A stretch of DNA of 64,000 nucleotides from contig NZ_CP087719.1 in NCBI RefSeq assembly GCF_020991085.1, positions 868,001 to 932,000 of the forward strand, read 5' to 3'. This document shows, piece by piece, positions 36,719 to 46,264 of this stretch. The notes beneath the pieces are model-generated. The model was given only the letters and a program-made list of their open reading frames with translations. It had not been told where the DNA came from and made no database searches. The position numbers and the translations under genes were made by a program. Origin of the DNA: Roseomonas sp. OT10. GTDB taxonomy: Bacteria > Pseudomonadota > Alphaproteobacteria > Acetobacterales > Acetobacteraceae. Every line of letters begins with the position of its first letter. The stretch's first letter is position 1.

Positions 36719-38050
36719 ATGAAGCAAGTGTCTCGCCGCATGGTGCTGGGGGCCGGCGCCTCGCTGCTGGCGGCCCCGCCCCTGGTGGAGCGCGCCAACG
36801 CCCAGTCCCGCTTCGACTGGAAGCAGTTCAAGGGCGAGAAGATCGAGGTCAACCTCGTCACCAACCCGCATGCCGCGCAGATGATCGCCGGCATGAAGGA
36901 GTTCGAGGACCTCACCGGCATCCGCGCCGCCGTGGAGCAGGTGCCGGAGCAGCAGCAGCGCCAGAAGTTCGCGATCGAGTTCGCCTCCGGCCGCCCCTCC
37001 TTCGACGTGGTCCTGGCCAGCCTGCACGTGAACAAGCTGCAGATGGGGCGGGCGAAGTGGTGCGCCGACCTGCGGCCGATGATCGCGGACGCGCAGATCA
37101 CCTCGCCGGAGCTGGACCTCGCCGACTTCAGCCAGGGTGCGCTGGCCTATGCCACCCAGCCGGACGGGCGGATGGATTCGCTGCCCTTCGACGTGGATCA
37201 CTTCATCCTGTACTACAACAAGGACCTGCTGGCGCAGCGCAACATCGCCGTGCCGAAGACCTTCGACGAGCTGTACACGGCGGCCAAGGCACTGACCGAC
37301 CCGGCGAAGCAGCAATATGGCTTCGTCGGCCGGGGCCTGCGCAACGCCAATGTCGTGCTGTGGATGAACATCCTGCTCACCACGGCGCAGCATGGCGCGC
37401 TGGACGCGAACGGCAAGCTGGCGACGGATTCGCCGGACGCGGTCTGGGCCGGGCAGATGTACCAGAAGCTGCTGCGCGAATGCGCCCCGCCCGGCGTGGT
37501 CGGCTTCAATTGGAACGAGTGCCAGACGACCTTCATGCAGGGGCGTGCGGCCTTCTGGATCGACGGCGTCGGCTATGCTGCGCCGCTGGAGGACCCGCAG
37601 CGCTCCCGCCTCGCGGGCAAGCTGGGCTATGCCGTGGTGCCGGCCGGGCCGGCGCACCAGCATTCCTCCTTCTTCTGCTCGGGGCTCGGCATCGCCGAGG
37701 CGTCGCGCAAGAAGGGGCCGGCCTGGCTCTGGGTGCAGTGGGCGACGAGCAAGCCCAAGCTGATCCAGACGCTCAACACCGGCGCCGGCGCCCCGCCGCG
37801 CATCTCCTCCTACCAGAGCGAGGAGGCGCGCAAGGGCAGCCGTTTCCCGGCGCAGTACTTCGACACGCTGGTCGAGAGCATCCGCCTCGCCCGCCCGGGC
37901 CTGCCGGAGATGCTGCCGGTGACGGAGTTCCGCGACACCATCGGCACGGCGCTGACCAACACCATCGGCGGCGCGGACGTGGCGGCGGAGCTGAAGCGCG
38001 CCACCGACGCCTTCCGCCCGGTGCTGGAACAGTCCGAGAAGGGGACCTGA
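36719..38050 (+). CDS. ABC transporter solute-binding protein, family 1, paralog 2
   Basis: 443 residues, very similar to paralog 1 across its length (shared FEDLTGIR, SGRPSFDVV, GQMYQKLLRECAPPGVVGFNWNE, and an almost identical C-terminal 50 residues ending AELKRAT-AFRPVLEQSE). Signal peptide VSRRMVLGAGASLLAAPPLVERANA. Differences cluster in the ligand-facing middle (DVDHFILYYNK versus DNDLWIIYYNK; VVLWMNILL versus VPVYASFLL), so the two may bind different ligands for one channel. GAGAAGG lies upstream of ATG 36719. Confidence 0.9.
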   Translation: MKQVSRRMVLGAGASLLAAPPLVERANAQSRFDWKQFKGEKIEVNLVTNPHAAQMIAGMKEFEDLTGIRAAVEQVPEQQQRQKFAIEFASGRPSFDVVLASLHVNKLQMGRAKWCADLRPMIADAQITSPELDLADFSQGALAYATQPDGRMDSLPFDVDHFILYYNKDLLAQRNIAVPKTFDELYTAAKALTDPAKQQYGFVGRGLRNANVVLWMNILLTTAQHGALDANGKLATDSPDAVWAGQMYQKLLRECAPPGVVGFNWNECQTTFMQGRAAFWIDGVGYAAPLEDPQRSRLAGKLGYAVVPAGPAHQHSSFFCSGLGIAEASRKKGPAWLWVQWATSKPKLIQTLNTGAGAPPRISSYQSEEARKGSRFPAQYFDTLVESIRLARPGLPEMLPVTEFRDTIGTALTNTIGGADVAAELKRATDAFRPVLEQSEKGT

Positions 38051-38053
38051 CCG

Positions 38054-38968
38054 ATGAGCGGCGTCGTGGCCACCGGCCCCATCGCTACCGCCCCGGTCGC
38101 CCGGCGCCGCAACTACGCGCGCCACTACGGCTGGTTCATCGTGCCGGCCGCGGTGGTGGTGATCGGGGTGATCCTCTTCCCCTGGATCTTCACCCTCTAC
38201 ATGTCGGCGCATGACTGGAAGATCGGCGGCGGCCAGACCTTCGTGGGGCTGGACAACTACCGCAAGCTCTTCACCGACGAGCGCTTCCTCTGGGCCATCC
38301 TGCGCACGCTCTACTTCACGGCGCTGGCCGTCATCCTGCCCATGGTGCTGGGCGTGCTGGCGGCCATGGCCTTCAACCGGAAGTTCCCCCTGCGCGGGCT
38401 GGCGCGGACCATCTTCATCCTGCCGATGATGGCGACCCCCGTGGCCGTCGCGCTGGTCTGGACGATGATGTTCCACCCCCAGCTCGGCGTGCTGAACTGG
38501 CTGCTGACCAGCCTGGGCCTGCCGCCCTCGCTGTGGATCTACGACGCCAAGACGGTGATCCCGACGCTGGTGATCGTGGAGGTCTGGCACTGGACGCCGC
38601 TGGTGATGCTGATCACGCTGGGCGGCCTCGCCTCCCTGCCGCAGGACCCCTACGAGGCGGCGAAGATCGACGGGGCGACGGCCTGGCAGAGCTTCCGCCA
38701 CATCACCTGGCCGCTGCTGTTCCCCTTCGTCGTCGTGGCGCTGATCATCCGCACCATCGACGCGCTGAAGGCGTTCGATACCATCTACGTCATCACCCAG
38801 GGCGGGCCGGGCACGTCGAGCGAGACGATCAACATCTTCCTCTACCTGCAAGGCTTCGCCTACTACAACATGGGCTTCGCCTCGGCGGTGGTGGTGGTCT
38901 TCTTCTCCATGATCGTCCTGCTCGCCATGGGCCTGCTCTGGACCCGGCAGCGGGCGAAGGCGCTCTGA
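38054..38968 (+). CDS. Sugar-type ABC transporter permease (MalF/UgpA-like)
   Basis: 304 residues with six predicted helices. MFHPQLGVLNWLLTSLG in the middle and the EAA loop LPQDPYEAAKIDGATAWQSFRHITWP at about 193-218 mark the first permease of CUT1 importers. It starts 3 bases after the receptor stop and is followed one base later by the second permease. No ATPase gene lies in this operon. Confidence 0.92.
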   Translation: MSGVVATGPIATAPVARRRNYARHYGWFIVPAAVVVIGVILFPWIFTLYMSAHDWKIGGGQTFVGLDNYRKLFTDERFLWAILRTLYFTALAVILPMVLGVLAAMAFNRKFPLRGLARTIFILPMMATPVAVALVWTMMFHPQLGVLNWLLTSLGLPPSLWIYDAKTVIPTLVIVEVWHWTPLVMLITLGGLASLPQDPYEAAKIDGATAWQSFRHITWPLLFPFVVVALIIRTIDALKAFDTIYVITQGGPGTSSETINIFLYLQGFAYYNMGFASAVVVVFFSMIVLLAMGLLWTRQRAKAL

Positions 38969-38969
38969 C

Positions 38970-39800
38970 ATGAACCACCGCCTCTCCCGCCTCCTGGAGC
39001 GCATCGGCTTCGGCTTCGCCGTGCTGATGCTGATCAGCCCGGCGCTGCTGGTCTTCCTGTGGATGCTCTCGCTCTCGCTGAAGAACGAGCTGGACAACAC
39101 CGCCTTCCCGCCGGTCTTCATCCCCGACCCGCCGACGTTGGACAACTTCCGCTCCGTCTTCGAGCGCAACGACTTCCTGCTCTACACCTGGAACAGCATC
39201 GTCGTGTCCTTCGCCGCCACCGGCCTCGCCATCCTGATCGGCGTGCCGGCGGGCTACGGCATCGCCAAGATGAAGGCGACGCGGATGGCGGCGCTGATCC
39301 TGCTGGCGCGCATCACGCCGGGCCTGTCCTACCTGATCCCGCTCTTCCTGCTGTTCCAGTGGCTGGGGCTGACGGGGACGCTGACGCCGATCATCGTCAC
39401 CCACCTGGTCATCACCGTGCCCATCGTCGTCTGGGTGATGATCGGCTTCTTCGAGGGGCTGCCGGGCGAGCTGGAGGAGGCGGCGCTGGTGGACGGCGCG
39501 ACCATCTGGCAGGCCTTCCGCCACGTTGCCTTCCCGCTGGCCAAGCCTGGGATCACGGTCGCGGTGATCCTGTCCTTCATCTTCTCCTGGAACAACTTCG
39601 TCTTCGCCATGGTGCTGGCGGGGCGCGAGACCCGCACCCTGCCGGTGGCGGTGAACAACATGCTGACCTTCGAGCAGGTCTCCTGGGGCCCGCTCGCGGC
39701 CGCGGCGCTGCTGGTCACGCTGCCGGTGCTGGTGCTGACGCTGCTGGCGCAGAAGCAGATCGTCGAGGGGCTGACCGCCGGCGGCGTGAAGGGCGGCTGA
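38970..39800 (+). CDS. Sugar-type ABC transporter permease (MalG/UgpE-like)
   Basis: 276 residues. The EAA loop GELEEAALVDGATIWQAFRHVAFPLAKPG is at about 170-197, and six helices are predicted. It pairs with the MalF-like permease as the channel. The operon ends here with a strong hairpin; the MalK-like ATPase must be supplied from elsewhere in the genome. Confidence 0.92.
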   Translation: MNHRLSRLLERIGFGFAVLMLISPALLVFLWMLSLSLKNELDNTAFPPVFIPDPPTLDNFRSVFERNDFLLYTWNSIVVSFAATGLAILIGVPAGYGIAKMKATRMAALILLARITPGLSYLIPLFLLFQWLGLTGTLTPIIVTHLVITVPIVVWVMIGFFEGLPGELEEAALVDGATIWQAFRHVAFPLAKPGITVAVILSFIFSWNNFVFAMVLAGRETRTLPVAVNNMLTFEQVSWGPLAAAALLVTLPVLVLTLLAQKQIVEGLTAGGVKGG

Positions 39801-39808
39801 TCCCGGCG

Positions 39809-39836
39809 CGGGCGGGGGAGGGCACTCCCCCGCCCG
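39809..39836 (+). terminator. Hairpin terminator after the sugar-type ABC operon
   Basis: CGGGCGGGGGA (39809-39819) and TCCCCCGCCCG (39826-39836) form a perfect 11 bp stem with a 6-base loop, 8 bases after the last stop. No T-run, but very stable. Confidence 0.7.
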
Positions 39837-39909
39837 GTCGGCGCGGCCTGTTCTCCAGACCTGGCCGGTTCGGCACTATGCCGCCTCGGATGCCAGGGAC
39901 GCAGGACGC

Positions 39910-40875
39910 ATGACCATCCCCATCATCGATGTCGGCGGCCTGCGCGACCCCGCCGCGCGCCCGGCCACCGTGGCGGCGCTGGGTGCCGCCTGCCGGGACA
40001 CGGGTTTCTTCCTGGTGACCGGCCATGGGGTGCGCGATCCGGCGGCAGGCCTGTTCCCTGCCGCCCGGGCGTTCTTCGCCCTGCCGCCGGCGGCCAAGGA
40101 CGCCGTGTCGATCCGGCGCTCCCCCCACAACCGGGGCTATGTCGCCCTGTCGGAGGAGCGGTTGCAGGCGGATGCCGCGCCGGACCGCAAGGAGGCCTTC
40201 AACATCGGCCTCGACCTGCCCCCGGACGATCCCGAGATCGTGGCGGGAATCCCCTTCCGGGGGGTGAACCTCTGGCCCGACCTGCCCGGCTTCCGCCAGA
40301 CCCTCCTCGCGCATTTCCGGGAATGCTGGCGGCTCGGCCGGTTGCTGCACCGGGGCTTCGCCCTGGACCTGGGCGTGGCGGAGGATTTCTTCGAGGACAA
40401 GCTGGACCGCCCGATCGCGACCCTGCGCCTGCTCCGCTACCCCGGGGGCGGCCCGGAGGGTGGCGATGCCGCCGCGCCCGGTGCCGGGGAACATACCGAC
40501 TACGGCAACGTCACCATCCTCGCCACCGACGGCACGCCCGGGCTGGAGGTCCGCACCCGGGCCGGCGAGTGGATCGCGCCGCCCGCCATGCCGGGCGCCT
40601 TCGTCTGCAATATCGGCGACTGCCTGATGCGCTGGTCGAACGGCACCTACCTCTCCACCCCGCACCGCGTCCGGGTGCCGGAACGGGAGCGCTTCTCGGC
40701 CGCCTTCTTCCTCGACCCCAATCCGGAGGCGCCGGTCGTGGCGCTGCCGCCCTGCGTCCCGGCCGGGGAGGCGCCGCGCTGGCCGCCGACGACCGGGGCC
40801 GACTACCTGCGGGAACGGCTGGACGCGACCTATGCCCACCGCAATGCCCCGGGGCGCGCCCCGGCCGGGATGTAG
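39910..40875 (+). CDS. 2-oxoglutarate/Fe(II)-dependent oxygenase (isopenicillin N synthase-like)
   Basis: 321 residues. IPIIDVGGL and GFFLVTGHGV at the N-terminus, iron ligands HTD in GEHTDYGNVTIL (about 197-199) and His in LSTPHRVRVPERERFS with the 2OG-binding Arg-x-Ser: all intact. The family hydroxylates, desaturates or forms ethylene from small substrates; substrate unknown. It stands 109 bases after the ABC operon and 48 bases before a glycosyltransferase. A purine-rich GGGACGCAGGA precedes the ATG. Confidence 0.9.
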   Translation: MTIPIIDVGGLRDPAARPATVAALGAACRDTGFFLVTGHGVRDPAAGLFPAARAFFALPPAAKDAVSIRRSPHNRGYVALSEERLQADAAPDRKEAFNIGLDLPPDDPEIVAGIPFRGVNLWPDLPGFRQTLLAHFRECWRLGRLLHRGFALDLGVAEDFFEDKLDRPIATLRLLRYPGGGPEGGDAAAPGAGEHTDYGNVTILATDGTPGLEVRTRAGEWIAPPAMPGAFVCNIGDCLMRWSNGTYLSTPHRVRVPERERFSAAFFLDPNPEAPVVALPPCVPAGEAPRWPPTTGADYLRERLDATYAHRNAPGRAPAGM

Positions 40876-40923
40876 CCGGCCCCGGTTCACCTGCCGGGCG
40901 ATCCGGCCTATTCCGGCCGGCGC

Positions 40924-42042
40924 ATGTCCCAGCCCCCCACCGTGCTCCAGGTGCTGCCCGCCCTCGTCTCCGGCGGCGTCGAGCGCGGCACCGTGGAGAT
41001 CGCCGAGGCCCTGGCCGGCGCCGGCTTCCGCGCCCTGGTCGCCTCGGCCGGCGGGCCGCTGGTGGCGGAGCTGGAGGCAGTGGGCGCCCGCCACGCCACC
41101 CTGCCGCTGGACCGCAAGTCTCCCCTGGCCCTCGCCGCCAATGCCCGCGCGCTGGAACGGCTGATCCGGGCGGAGGGGGTGGACATCGTCCATGCCCGCT
41201 CCCGCTTCCCCGCCTGGTCGGCGCTGGCGGCGGCACGACGCACGGGCGCGCGCTTCGTCACCACCTTCCACGGCGTCTACAGCGAGAGCTTCCCGGGCAA
41301 GCGGCTCTACAACTCCGTCATGGTGCGCGGCGACCGGGTGATCGCGATCAGCGAGCACGTCGCCGGCATCATCCACGCCCGCTACGGCACCGGTCCCGAC
41401 CGTCTGCGCATCATCCCGCGCGGGGCGGACGTGACCCGCTTCGACCCCGCGGCGGTCCCCTCGGACCGGGTCGCCGCCCTGCGCGCGGCCTGGGCCGTGC
41501 CGGAGGGGCGGCCGGTGGTCCTGCTGCCCGGCCGTCTCACCCGCTGGAAGGGGCAGGCGGTGCTGCTGCGCGCCCTGGCACGGCTGCTGCCCGACCCGCC
41601 CTTCGGGCTGCTGGTGGGCGAGGGGGGGATGCGCGCCGAACTGGAGGCGGAGGCGCGCCGGCTCGGCCTCGCCGGCCACGTCGCCCTGCCGGGGCTGACG
41701 CGGGACATGCCGGCGGCGCTGCTGCTGGCGGATCTGGTGGTCCATGCCAGCACCGCGGCCGAGCCCTTCGGCCGCACCGTGGTCGAGGCCCAGGCGATGC
41801 GCCGGCCCGTCATCGCCGCCGATCTGGGCGCCCCGCGCGAGACGGTGGAGGAGGGGGTAACCGGCTGGCGCGTCCCGCCGGACGACCCGGAGGCGCTGGC
41901 GGCGGCCATCCGCCGCGCCCTGGCCCTGCCGCCCGAGGCCCGCGCCGCCCTGGGCATCCGCGCCCGGGCCGCCGTGCTGGCGCGCTACACCACCGCCGCG
42001 ATGCAGGCCGCGACGCTGAACGTGTACCGGGAGCTGCTGTGA
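40924..42042 (+). CDS. Glycosyltransferase family 4
   Basis: 372 residues. VLQVLPALVSGGVERGTVEIAEAL at the start, RSRFPAWSA and FVTTFHGVYSESFPGKRLYN acceptor region, then LLPGRLTRWKGQAVLLRAL and EPFGRTVVEAQAMRRPVIAAD donor motif (about 280-300). It overlaps the GT9 gene by GTGA. The pair looks like an LPS-core or related glycan module and is distinct from the similar pair at 20-22 kb. Confidence 0.92.
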   Translation: MSQPPTVLQVLPALVSGGVERGTVEIAEALAGAGFRALVASAGGPLVAELEAVGARHATLPLDRKSPLALAANARALERLIRAEGVDIVHARSRFPAWSALAAARRTGARFVTTFHGVYSESFPGKRLYNSVMVRGDRVIAISEHVAGIIHARYGTGPDRLRIIPRGADVTRFDPAAVPSDRVAALRAAWAVPEGRPVVLLPGRLTRWKGQAVLLRALARLLPDPPFGLLVGEGGMRAELEAEARRLGLAGHVALPGLTRDMPAALLLADLVVHASTAAEPFGRTVVEAQAMRRPVIAADLGAPRETVEEGVTGWRVPPDDPEALAAAIRRALALPPEARAALGIRARAAVLARYTTAAMQAATLNVYRELL

Positions 42043-43004
42043 GCGACGCCGGGCAGATCCTCGTCATCAAGCTGGCCGCGCTGGGCGACATGGTGCAGGC
42101 CTTCGGTCCCTTCGCGGCCATCCGCGCCCACCATCCCGGGGCGCGCATCACCCTGCTGACCACCCCGCCCTTCGCCGAGCTGGCCCGCCGCTCGCCCTGG
42201 TTCGACGAGGTCTGGACGGAGGGCCGCCCGCCCGCGGGGGACTGGCGGGCGCTGTGGCGGCTGGCGCGGCGGCTGCGGGCCGGGCGCTTCGACCGGGTCT
42301 ACGACCTCCAGACCTCCGGGCGGTCCTCGCGCTATCGCTGGCTGGTCGGGGGCCGGGCGGAATGGTCGGGCATCGCCCGCGGCGCCAGCCACCCGCATGC
42401 CAACCCGGCGCGGGACACGATGCACACGCTGGAGCGCCAGCGCGAGCAGCTGGAGATGGCGGGGCTGCGCGACTTCCCGGAGCCGGACCTCTCCTGGCTC
42501 GCCGCCGACCTGTCACGCCTGGGCCTGCCGGACCGCTTCGCCCTGCTGGTCCCCGGCGCCAGCCCCGGCCGCCCGGCCAAGCGCTGGCCGCACTTCCCGG
42601 CGCTCGCCGCCCGGCTGCCGCTGCCCGTCGCCGTGGCCGGCGGACCGGCGGAGGCGCCGCTGGCCGAGGCGATCCGCGCCGCCCGCCCCGATGCGCTGGA
42701 CCTGACGGGGAAGACCTCGCTTTTCGAGCTGGGCGCGCTGGCCCGCCGCGCCGCCCTGGCGGTGGGCAACGACACCGGCCCAACCCATGTGGCCGCGGCG
42801 GTGGGCTGCCCGACGCTGGCCCTGTTCGGCGCCGACAGCGACCCGGCGCTCTCGGCGCCCCGGGGGCCGCGCGCGGCCGTGCTGCGACGCCTGCCGCTCG
42901 AGGCGCTGGAGCCGGAGGCGGTGGTCGCGGCGCTGCAAGCAATGGGAGCGCTGGCAGAGGGCGGAGAGGCCGGGGGGATGCCGCCCCTGCCAGGCTCCGT
43001 CTGA
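42039..43004 (+). CDS. Glycosyltransferase family 9 (heptosyltransferase-like)
   Basis: 321 residues. ILVIKLAALGDMVQAFGPFAAIR is the GT9 N-terminus; LLVPGASPGRPAKRWPHFPALAARL and AVGNDTGPTHVAAAVGCPTLALFG are the donor-binding motifs. It would add a heptose or related sugar. GTG start overlaps the upstream stop. Its TGA (43002-43004) is the first three bases of repeat copy C, so the element supplies the stop codon. Confidence 0.9.
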   Translation: MSDAGQILVIKLAALGDMVQAFGPFAAIRAHHPGARITLLTTPPFAELARRSPWFDEVWTEGRPPAGDWRALWRLARRLRAGRFDRVYDLQTSGRSSRYRWLVGGRAEWSGIARGASHPHANPARDTMHTLERQREQLEMAGLRDFPEPDLSWLAADLSRLGLPDRFALLVPGASPGRPAKRWPHFPALAARLPLPVAVAGGPAEAPLAEAIRAARPDALDLTGKTSLFELGALARRAALAVGNDTGPTHVAAAVGCPTLALFGADSDPALSAPRGPRAAVLRRLPLEALEPEAVVAALQAMGALAEGGEAGGMPPLPGSV

Positions 43005-43424
43005 TACGGACGGCAGGATGCCCCGATCCGTGCCGGCGTGGGGTGCGTCCGTGGCCCGGGGGCAAGGCTCTGCCTTCCCCCCGTACCCCCCATCCGCCAG
43101 GACCCTGCGGGCCCTGGACCCGATCAGCGCTGCCGCGGGACAGCCGGACATGGGGTCACGGCGCCGAGGAGCCATGCTCCTCGGCGAGTACGGCCGCAGC
43201 CCGCGCTGACGCCTTCTGAAGCCTTTTCAGAGTCCCGCCTGTCCGCGCTCCGTCAGGGTTCAGCCCAGAGGCTGACGCCCACCGGAAGCACCAGACTCCC
43301 AGCGGGGACCGGGGCCCGCTTGTGGCCCCGGCAGGGGAGGGTCTAGGAGGGGACGGCGTCCCCTCCCGGTCCGACGCCGGAACATGACGGCACGACAGGC
43401 CAGGTCATCCCGCCGTTGGCATGA
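43002..43424 (+). repeat. Dispersed multi-hairpin element, copy C (full)
   Basis: 423 bp, same plan as copy B. Left end TGATACGGACGGCAGGATG; right end CATCCCGCCGTTGGCATGA. The 11 bp stem is at 43162-43186 with loop CAT, and the last stem GGAGGGGAC/GTCCCCTCC at 43346-43366 with loop GGC. It separates the GT9 gene from the thrS leader on the same strand, so it may end transcription before thrS. Confidence 0.88.
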
Positions 43425-43615
43425 GCGCCCCTCGATCCACGGGGGGTGCGTGACCATCTACCGTTCACTGCCCCGGGGGCCGGCGCGGAACGGACGCGCT
43501 GGTGCGGCCCGTGGCAGTGGGACGCTGCCGCGCGCGCGCCTCGCTTGACGCATGGCGACGCGCGCCGCAAAGGTCGCGCCCCTTTACCCCTGTACCAGAG
43601 GACTGGCCTTTTCCG

Positions 43616-45595
43616 ATGCCCGTGATCACCCTGCCTGACGGATCCTCCCGGTCGTTCGACGGGGCGGTGACGGGCACGCAGGTCGCGGCCGATATCGGGC
43701 CGGGCCTCGCCAAGGCGGCGCTCGCCATGGTGCTGGACGGGAAGGTGGTGGACCTCGCCACCCCGATTGAGGCCGATGCGGCGGTGCGCTTCGTCACCCG
43801 CAAGGACCCGGAGGCGCTGGAGCTGATCCGGCACGACGCGGCGCACGTGCTGGCCGAGGCGGTGCAGGAGCTGTTCCCCGGCACCCAGGTCACCATCGGC
43901 CCGGCGATCGAGGACGGCTTCTACTACGACTTCGCCCGCAACGAGCCCTTCACCCCGGAGGACTTCCCGGCGATCGAGGCGAAGATGCGCGAGATCGTCG
44001 CGCGCAACGCCGGCTTCGTGCGCGAGGTCTGGCCGCGCCAGGTCGCCATCGACTTCTTCGAGGCGAAGGGCGAGCGCTACAAGGCGGAGCTGATCCGCGA
44101 CCTGCCCGAGGACGTGCCGATCAGCATCTACCGCCAGGGCGAGTGGCTCGACCTCTGCCGCGGGCCGCACATGCGCTCGACCGGCGACATCGGCTCCGCC
44201 TTCAAGCTGATGAAGGTGGCCGGGGCCTATTGGCGCGGCGACCACCGCAACGCCATGCTCTCGCGCCTCTACGCCACCGCCTGGCGCGACCAGAAGGAGC
44301 TGGACGCCTACCTCCTCCGGCTGGAGGAGGCGGAGCGCCGCGACCACCGGAAGATCGGCAAGGAGATGGACCTGTTCCACCTCCAGGAGGAGGCGGTCGG
44401 CTCCATCTTCTGGCATCCCAAGGGCTGGAAGCTCTACCGGGTGCTGGAGGACTTCATGCGCCGCCGGTTGGATGCGGCGGACTACCAGGAGGTGCGGACC
44501 CCGCAGCTCGTGGACCGCAAGCTCTGGGTGGCCTCGGGCCACTGGGAGAAGTTCCGCGAGAGCATGTTCATCGCCACCGTCGAGGACGAGTCCGAGAAGG
44601 ACCGCGTGCTCGCGCTGAAGCCGATGAACTGCCCCTGCCACGTGCAGATCTTCAACCAGGGCCTGCGCAGCTACCGCGAGCTGCCGTTGCGCATGGCGGA
44701 GTTCGGCGCCTGCCACCGCTACGAGCCCTCGGGCGCCCTGCACGGCATCATGCGAGTGCGCTCCTTCACCCAGGACGACGCCCATATCTTCTGCACCGAG
44801 GAGCAGATCGCGGGCGAGACCGTCCGCTTCGTCGACCTGCTCTCCTCCATCTACCGCGACCTGGGCTTCGACAGCTTCCGGGTGAAGTTCTCCGACCGGC
44901 CGGAGAACCGCGCCGGCACGGACGCGACCTGGGACCAGGCGGAGGGCGCGCTGCGCGACGCCTGCATGAGCGCGGGCGTCGAGTACGAGCTGAACCCGGG
45001 GGAGGGCGCCTTCTACGGCCCCAAGCTGGAGTTCGTCCTGCGCGACGCCATCGGCCGCGACTGGCAGTGCGGCACCCTGCAGGTGGACTTCGTCCTGCCG
45101 GAGCGGCTGGAGGCGGAGTACGTGGCCGAGGACGGGTCGCGGAAGCGCCCGGTCATGCTGCACCGCGCGATCCTGGGCAGCTTCGAGCGCTTCCTGGGCA
45201 TCCTGATCGAGCAGCATGCCGGACGCTTCCCGCTCTGGCTGGCGCCGGTGCAGGTGGTGGTGGCGACCATCGTCAGCGACGCGGACGGCTTCGCCCGCCA
45301 GGCGGTCGAGGCCCTGCGCGCCCAGGGCATCCGGGCGGAGCTCGACCTGCGCAACGAGAAGATCAACCGCAAGGTCGCCGACCACATCGCCGGGCGCGTC
45401 CCGGTGCTGGCGGTGATCGGCCGGCGCGAGGCCGAGGAGGGCGCGGTGGTGCTGCGCCGGCTGCCGGGCCGCGAGCAGGAGACCGTCCCGCTGGCCGAGG
45501 CGGTGCTCCGGCTGGCGGAGGAGGCGACGCCCCCGGACCTGCTACCCCGCGCGGCGGCGCCGGGGCAGCCGCAGAAGGTGGTTGCAGCGGCCTGA
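43616..45595 (+). CDS. thrS: Threonine-tRNA ligase
   Basis: 659 residues. TGS domain (about 1-62), the editing second additional domain with [11 protein letters not shown] and [13 protein letters not shown], the class II catalytic core with [15 protein letters not shown] (motif 2) and [22 protein letters not shown] (motif 3), and a C-terminal anticodon-binding domain. It charges tRNA-Thr. The 190 bp between copy C and the start holds no gene; GAGGA at 43598-43602 is rather far from the ATG. No T-box or other riboswitch was recognised. infC follows 50 bases later. Confidence 0.97.
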   Translation: MPVITLPDGSSRSFDGAVTGTQVAADIGPGLAKAALAMVLDGKVVDLATPIEADAAVRFVTRKDPEALELIRHDAAHVLAEAVQELFPGTQVTIGPAIEDGFYYDFARNEPFTPEDFPAIEAKMREIVARNAGFVREVWPRQVAIDFFEAKGERYKAELIRDLPEDVPISIYRQGEWLDLCRGPHMRSTGDIGSAFKLMKVAGAYWRGDHRNAMLSRLYATAWRDQKELDAYLLRLEEAERRDHRKIGKEMDLFHLQEEAVGSIFWHPKGWKLYRVLEDFMRRRLDAADYQEVRTPQLVDRKLWVASGHWEKFRESMFIATVEDESEKDRVLALKPMNCPCHVQIFNQGLRSYRELPLRMAEFGACHRYEPSGALHGIMRVRSFTQDDAHIFCTEEQIAGETVRFVDLLSSIYRDLGFDSFRVKFSDRPENRAGTDATWDQAEGALRDACMSAGVEYELNPGEGAFYGPKLEFVLRDAIGRDWQCGTLQVDFVLPERLEAEYVAEDGSRKRPVMLHRAILGSFERFLGILIEQHAGRFPLWLAPVQVVVATIVSDADGFARQAVEALRAQGIRAELDLRNEKINRKVADHIAGRVPVLAVIGRREAEEGAVVLRRLPGREQETVPLAEAVLRLAEEATPPDLLPRAAAPGQPQKVVAAA

Positions 45596-45645
45596 GCCGC
45601 GCACCATAAAACGCAAAACGATCGAAACCAAAACAGGAGCAGACC

Positions 45646-46185
45646 CTGGCCCGAGGCCCTATCCCGAACCAGCTTCCCACCCGCGACGGCCCTCGCGTGA
45701 ACGAGGAGATCCGCGTCCCGCAGGTCCGCCTGATCGACCAGGACGGCGAGATGCTGGGCGTCATGAGCGCCCGCGACGCCCTCCTGCGCGCCTATGACGC
45801 CGGCATGGACCTTCTGGAGATCAGCCCGAACGCGGTCCCGCCGGTGTGCAAGATCACGGATTTCGGGAAGTTCAAGTACGAGCAGCAGAAGAAGGCCAAC
45901 GAGGCCCGCAAGAAGCAGAAGGTCGTCGAGATCAAGGAGATCAAGGTCCGTCCGAACATCGACGACCACGACTACGAGGTGAAGATGCGGGCCGCGAAGT
46001 CTTTCATCGAGGAGGGCGACAAGGTGAAGGTCACCCTTCGCTTCCGCGGCCGCGAGATGGCGCACCAGGATCTCGGCGCCAAGGTGCTGGAGCGCATCCG
46101 CACCGAGCTGAGCGAGATCGTGAAGGTGGAATCCATGCCCCGGCTGGAGAACCGCCAGATGGTCATGGTGCTGGCGCCGAAGTAA
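45646..46185 (+). CDS. infC: Translation initiation factor IF-3, non-canonical CTG start
   Basis: 179 residues. N domain [28 protein letters not shown], linker [19 protein letters not shown] domain [18 protein letters not shown] to the end: full-length IF-3. The conserved alphaproteobacterial leader [16 protein letters not shown] is encoded upstream of the first GTG (45697) and traces back to CTG at 45646, with AGGAG at 45635-45639 six bases before it; no ATG, GTG or TTG is available there. Rare-start infC genes are autoregulated because IF-3 rejects its own start codon. Shares an operon with thrS. Confidence 0.93.
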   Translation: MARGPIPNQLPTRDGPRVNEEIRVPQVRLIDQDGEMLGVMSARDALLRAYDAGMDLLEISPNAVPPVCKITDFGKFKYEQQKKANEARKKQKVVEIKEIKVRPNIDDHDYEVKMRAAKSFIEEGDKVKVTLRFRGREMAHQDLGAKVLERIRTELSEIVKVESMPRLENRQMVMVLAPK

Positions 46186-46264
46186 CGGCCGCCCCGCCTG
46201 CGCGACGCCCGTGCCGGGCCCGGCCACCGCCGGGACCCGGTGCCGTCGTCTTCAGGCTCCGTCT

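Noticed and set aside
43425-43615. T-box or other riboswitch in the thrS leader
   Set aside because: No recognisable T-box sequence or conserved stem; T-boxes are not expected in this group. A TTGACG at 43545 lacks a matching -10.
43343-45385. 680-codon minus-strand frame opposite thrS
   Set aside because: Antisense shadow of thrS in a high-GC genome; no ribosome site or recognisable motif.
46186-46264. Direct repeat CGTCTTCAGGC in the gap between infC and the DUF6065-like gene
   Set aside because: Only two short copies in a low-complexity gap between convergent genes; no function indicated.
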